DNA from: Bifidobacterium pluvialisilvae
Lineage (GTDB): Bacteria; Actinomycetota; Actinomycetes; Actinomycetales; Bifidobacteriaceae
Reading direction: 5' to 3'
Assembly: GCF_019331695.1 (NCBI RefSeq)
Contig: NZ_JAHBBI010000009.1
Location: forward strand, 1-64,000
Length of the DNA: 64,000 bases
Position numbers and translations under genes: made by a program
In this document: in pieces, positions 62,255-64,000 of the stretch
Numbering within the stretch: the stretch's first letter is position 1
Layout of the letters: every line of letters begins with the position of its first letter
The notes under the pieces: model-generated
Seen by the model: the letters and a program-made list of their open reading frames with translations, nothing else
Database searches by the model: none
Told to the model about the DNA's origin: nothing

Positions 62255-63577
62255 ATGATTCAGCTTGTATGGGTACTGGTCGGCATCTGCCTGCTGGTGA
62301 TCCTGAATCTGAAATTCAAGATGCATAACATGCTGTCGTTGCTGCTGGTGGGTCTGTTCATCGCACTCACCGCCGGCATCCCGATTGACAAGATCATCAC
62401 GGCGGTGGAGACCGGCGTCGGCGGCATCTTCGGCAAACTGGCCATCATCATCCTGTTCGGCGCCATCATCGGCAAGATCATGACCGACACCGGCGCCAGC
62501 CAGCGCATCGCCGATACCGTCATCGACAAGTGCGGCACCAAGTTCCTGCCGGTCGGACTGATGTTCATCGGCGTGATCTTCGGCATCGCCATGTTCTACG
62601 AGGTCGCCTTCCTGATTTCCGTCCCGCTCGTGCTCGCCGTGGCCAAGAAGGCCAAGGTGCCGTACATGAAGCTCGTCATCCCGATCGTCGTCGGCTGCAC
62701 CATGGGCCATTCGCTCTTCCCGCCGCAGCCCGGCCCGGTCGCGCTGGTCGCCGCTTTCGACGCCGACATCTCCAAGGTGTACATCTACGGCATCCTCGCC
62801 ATCATCCCCGCGCTGCTGTGCGCCGGTCTGCTGCTGCCGAAGTTCCTGCCCGGCATCAAGGAGATCCCGCTGAACTCCATGCTCAAGCCTGCGCCCACCA
62901 TGCCCGAGGATCAGCTGCCGTCGTTCGCCGCCTCCATCTCCATCCCGCTCACCCCGGCCGTGGTGATGATTGCCTCGTCGGTCATCAAGGAGTTCTTCGG
63001 CGAGAAGACCACCGTGTACAAGGTGTTCGGCTTCATCGGCTCCGCCGAGATCTCGATGCTGCTCGCCCTCTTCGCCGCGTTCTTCCTGCTCATGCACAGC
63101 AAGGGCCAGACCGTCGCCGACCTCACCCACAAGATGGAGGAGGCCATCGGCCAGGTGGGCAATGTGCTGATTGTGATCTGCTCCGGTGGCATCATCAAGG
63201 AGGTCATCATCGAGTCCGGCGCCGCCGACCACATCGTGCAGCTGGTCTCCTCCATCCCGGTCTCGCCGTTCATCATCGCGTGGATCATCACCGCCATCAT
63301 TCGTGTACTCACCGGTCAGGGCGCCGTGGCGGCCATCACCGCAGCCGGCATGGTCGCGCCGCTGGTCACCCAGTTCGGTCTCGACCCGGCGTTGATGGTG
63401 ATCTGCGTGGCCTGCGGTTCGAACACCATCACGCTGATGTACGACGGCGGTTTCCTGCTGTTCAAGGAGACGTTCGGCATTTCGATGAAGGACACGTTCA
63501 AGACCTGGGGTCTGCTGGAGCTCATCAACTCCGTGGTCGGTCTGCTCGCCGTGCTGGTCATCGACCTGTTCGTCTGA
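62255..63577 (+). CDS. gntP: GntP-family gluconate permease
   Basis: A 440-residue membrane transporter of the GntP family, moving gluconate or a related hydroxy acid with protons. It has about 12-14 hydrophobic segments. Family patterns are KLAIIILFGAIIGKIMTDTG, GIAMFYEVAFLISVPLVLAV, the loop GHSLFPPQPGPVALVAAF and ACGSNTITLMYDGGFLLFKE. The start is ATG 62255 with AGGAAAGGG upstream. The next gene starts 240 bp downstream and may act on the imported compound. Confidence 0.94.
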   Translation: MIQLVWVLVGICLLVILNLKFKMHNMLSLLLVGLFIALTAGIPIDKIITAVETGVGGIFGKLAIIILFGAIIGKIMTDTGASQRIADTVIDKCGTKFLPVGLMFIGVIFGIAMFYEVAFLISVPLVLAVAKKAKVPYMKLVIPIVVGCTMGHSLFPPQPGPVALVAAFDADISKVYIYGILAIIPALLCAGLLLPKFLPGIKEIPLNSMLKPAPTMPEDQLPSFAASISIPLTPAVVMIASSVIKEFFGEKTTVYKVFGFIGSAEISMLLALFAAFFLLMHSKGQTVADLTHKMEEAIGQVGNVLIVICSGGIIKEVIIESGAADHIVQLVSSIPVSPFIIAWIITAIIRVLTGQGAVAAITAAGMVAPLVTQFGLDPALMVICVACGSNTITLMYDGGFLLFKETFGISMKDTFKTWGLLELINSVVGLLAVLVIDLFV

Positions 63578-63617
63578 TCGTCATGATTCCCGCATGACCG
63601 CATGCGGCTGATGTCAG

Positions 63618-63654
63618 GGGCCTCGATTCCGCGTGCGCGGGTCGAGGCCCTTTT
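63618..63654 (+). terminator. gntP terminator
   Basis: GGGCCTCGA (63618-63626) pairs with TCGAGGCCC (63642-63650) and is followed by TTTT. Confidence 0.85.
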
Positions 63655-63753
63655 GCTGTGCGTTCGTTCGTTTCCTGGGTGAAAAAGAGCGAACTGTGAA
63701 ACTGCCGGCAACGGAACTCGACAGGATCGACTCATGGTCCTATAGTCATATCC

Positions 63754-63769
63754 AACCGATATATCGGTT
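63754..63769. promoter_or_regulatory. AACCGATATATCGGTT palindrome at a promoter
   Basis: A perfect 16-bp palindrome overlapping the spacer of a likely promoter: TATAGT (63773-63778) is a good -10 just after it. It lies 49 bp upstream of the last gene's start, so a repressor bound here would block initiation. Confidence 0.55.
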
Positions 63770-63817
63770 ATATATAGTAACGAATCGCAATGATTCCGCT
63801 TTCAAGGAGGAAAGCCG

Positions 63818-64000
63818 ATGGGCACGGATGCAGCAGTGAAACCAAAGATGAACGTCACCATACAATCGAATATCGATGACGGGCCGGCCGAGGCCGCCGC
63901 CGACCGTCACCGTTACGACGCCGCGGCGCTCAAGGCGCTCACCAGCAAGATCGCCCAAGGCTACGGACTCAACGAACACGACGGCGACATCGTGGCCGAC
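63818..64000 (+). CDS. 5' part of a gene, possibly Ldh-family dehydrogenase
   Basis: The frame opens at ATG 63818 with AAGGAGG upstream and runs 61 codons to the window edge without a stop. The N-terminus is polar (MGTDAAVKPKMNVTIQSN). Then RYDAAALKALTSKIAQGYGLNEHDGDIVAD resembles the opening helix of malate/L-lactate dehydrogenase (LDH2/ureidoglycolate) family proteins, whose members are NAD(P)-dependent 2-hydroxyacid or sugar-acid reductases. That would fit next to a sugar-acid permease. The identification rests on about 30 residues. Confidence 0.45.
   Translation, partial: MGTDAAVKPKMNVTIQSNIDDGPAEAAADRHRYDAAALKALTSKIAQGYGLNEHDGDIVAD

Overview
The window is about 64 kb of a high-GC actinobacterial chromosome centred on the replication origin. 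The order of the core genes (CCA enzyme, Nudix, DUF6049, murJ-pseudokinase, trxB, parB, parA, rsmG, jag, yidC, yidD, rnpA, rpmH, dnaA, dnaN, recF, dciA, gyrB, gyrA, DUF3566) is the classic actinobacterial oriC neighbourhood. The protein sequences, the VILSERSEPKDL-type interspersed repeats and the tga-like transglycosylase point to Bifidobacterium. No species is assigned. I see no insertion sequence, prophage or CRISPR array, and only one tRNA.

Left part (1-23 kb): accessory and housekeeping genes. These are two Pro/Gln-rich membrane proteins, a PLP sulfhydrylase (metY-like), a fused msrAB, an FMN reductase divergent from a small GntR regulator, dcd, a LacI regulator, a PacL-type cation ATPase, rlmB, a DUF4032 protein, an msmK-like sugar ABC ATPase, a family 2 glycosyltransferase, a Ser/Thr kinase and a DsbA-like thioredoxin. 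After these come about 1 kb of phased GTGGGTC repeats, tRNA-Thr(TGT) and a candidate small RNA with three hairpins, each carrying five cytosines in its loop.

Middle (23-48 kb): an rpfB-like cell-wall hydrolase, rsmA, ispE and a LytR_C protein in actinobacterial order. The envelope cluster cca / nudix-DUF6049-murJ-pseudokinase follows, then trxB. A 5'-truncated restriction-endonuclease-like gene sits between duplicated parS sites. Next are a LolD/MacB-type ABC exporter, a VanZ/RDD protein, parB-parA (five perfect parS sites plus two variants), rsmG, and jag-yidC-yidD-rnpA-rpmH reading leftward away from the origin.

Origin and right part (48-64 kb): DnaA boxes lie on both sides of dnaA and in a third cluster between rsmG and parA. 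dnaA-dnaN-recF-dciA and gyrB-gyrA-DUF3566 read rightward. They are followed by an alpha/beta hydrolase, a GntP gluconate-type permease and the start of a further gene cut by the window edge.

The least explained material is the intergenic repeat content. Four families are present: (A) GTCATCCTGAGCG inverted elements, one of them in frame inside the cation ATPase; (B) AGCTCCC hairpins; (C) arrays of about 45-bp GGAACCG hairpins at three loci; (D) GTGGGTC/GACCCAC arrays with 21-22 bp phasing at two loci. Seven genes also have a -10-like hexamer ending 6-7 nt before the start codon, which suggests a set of leaderless mRNAs.
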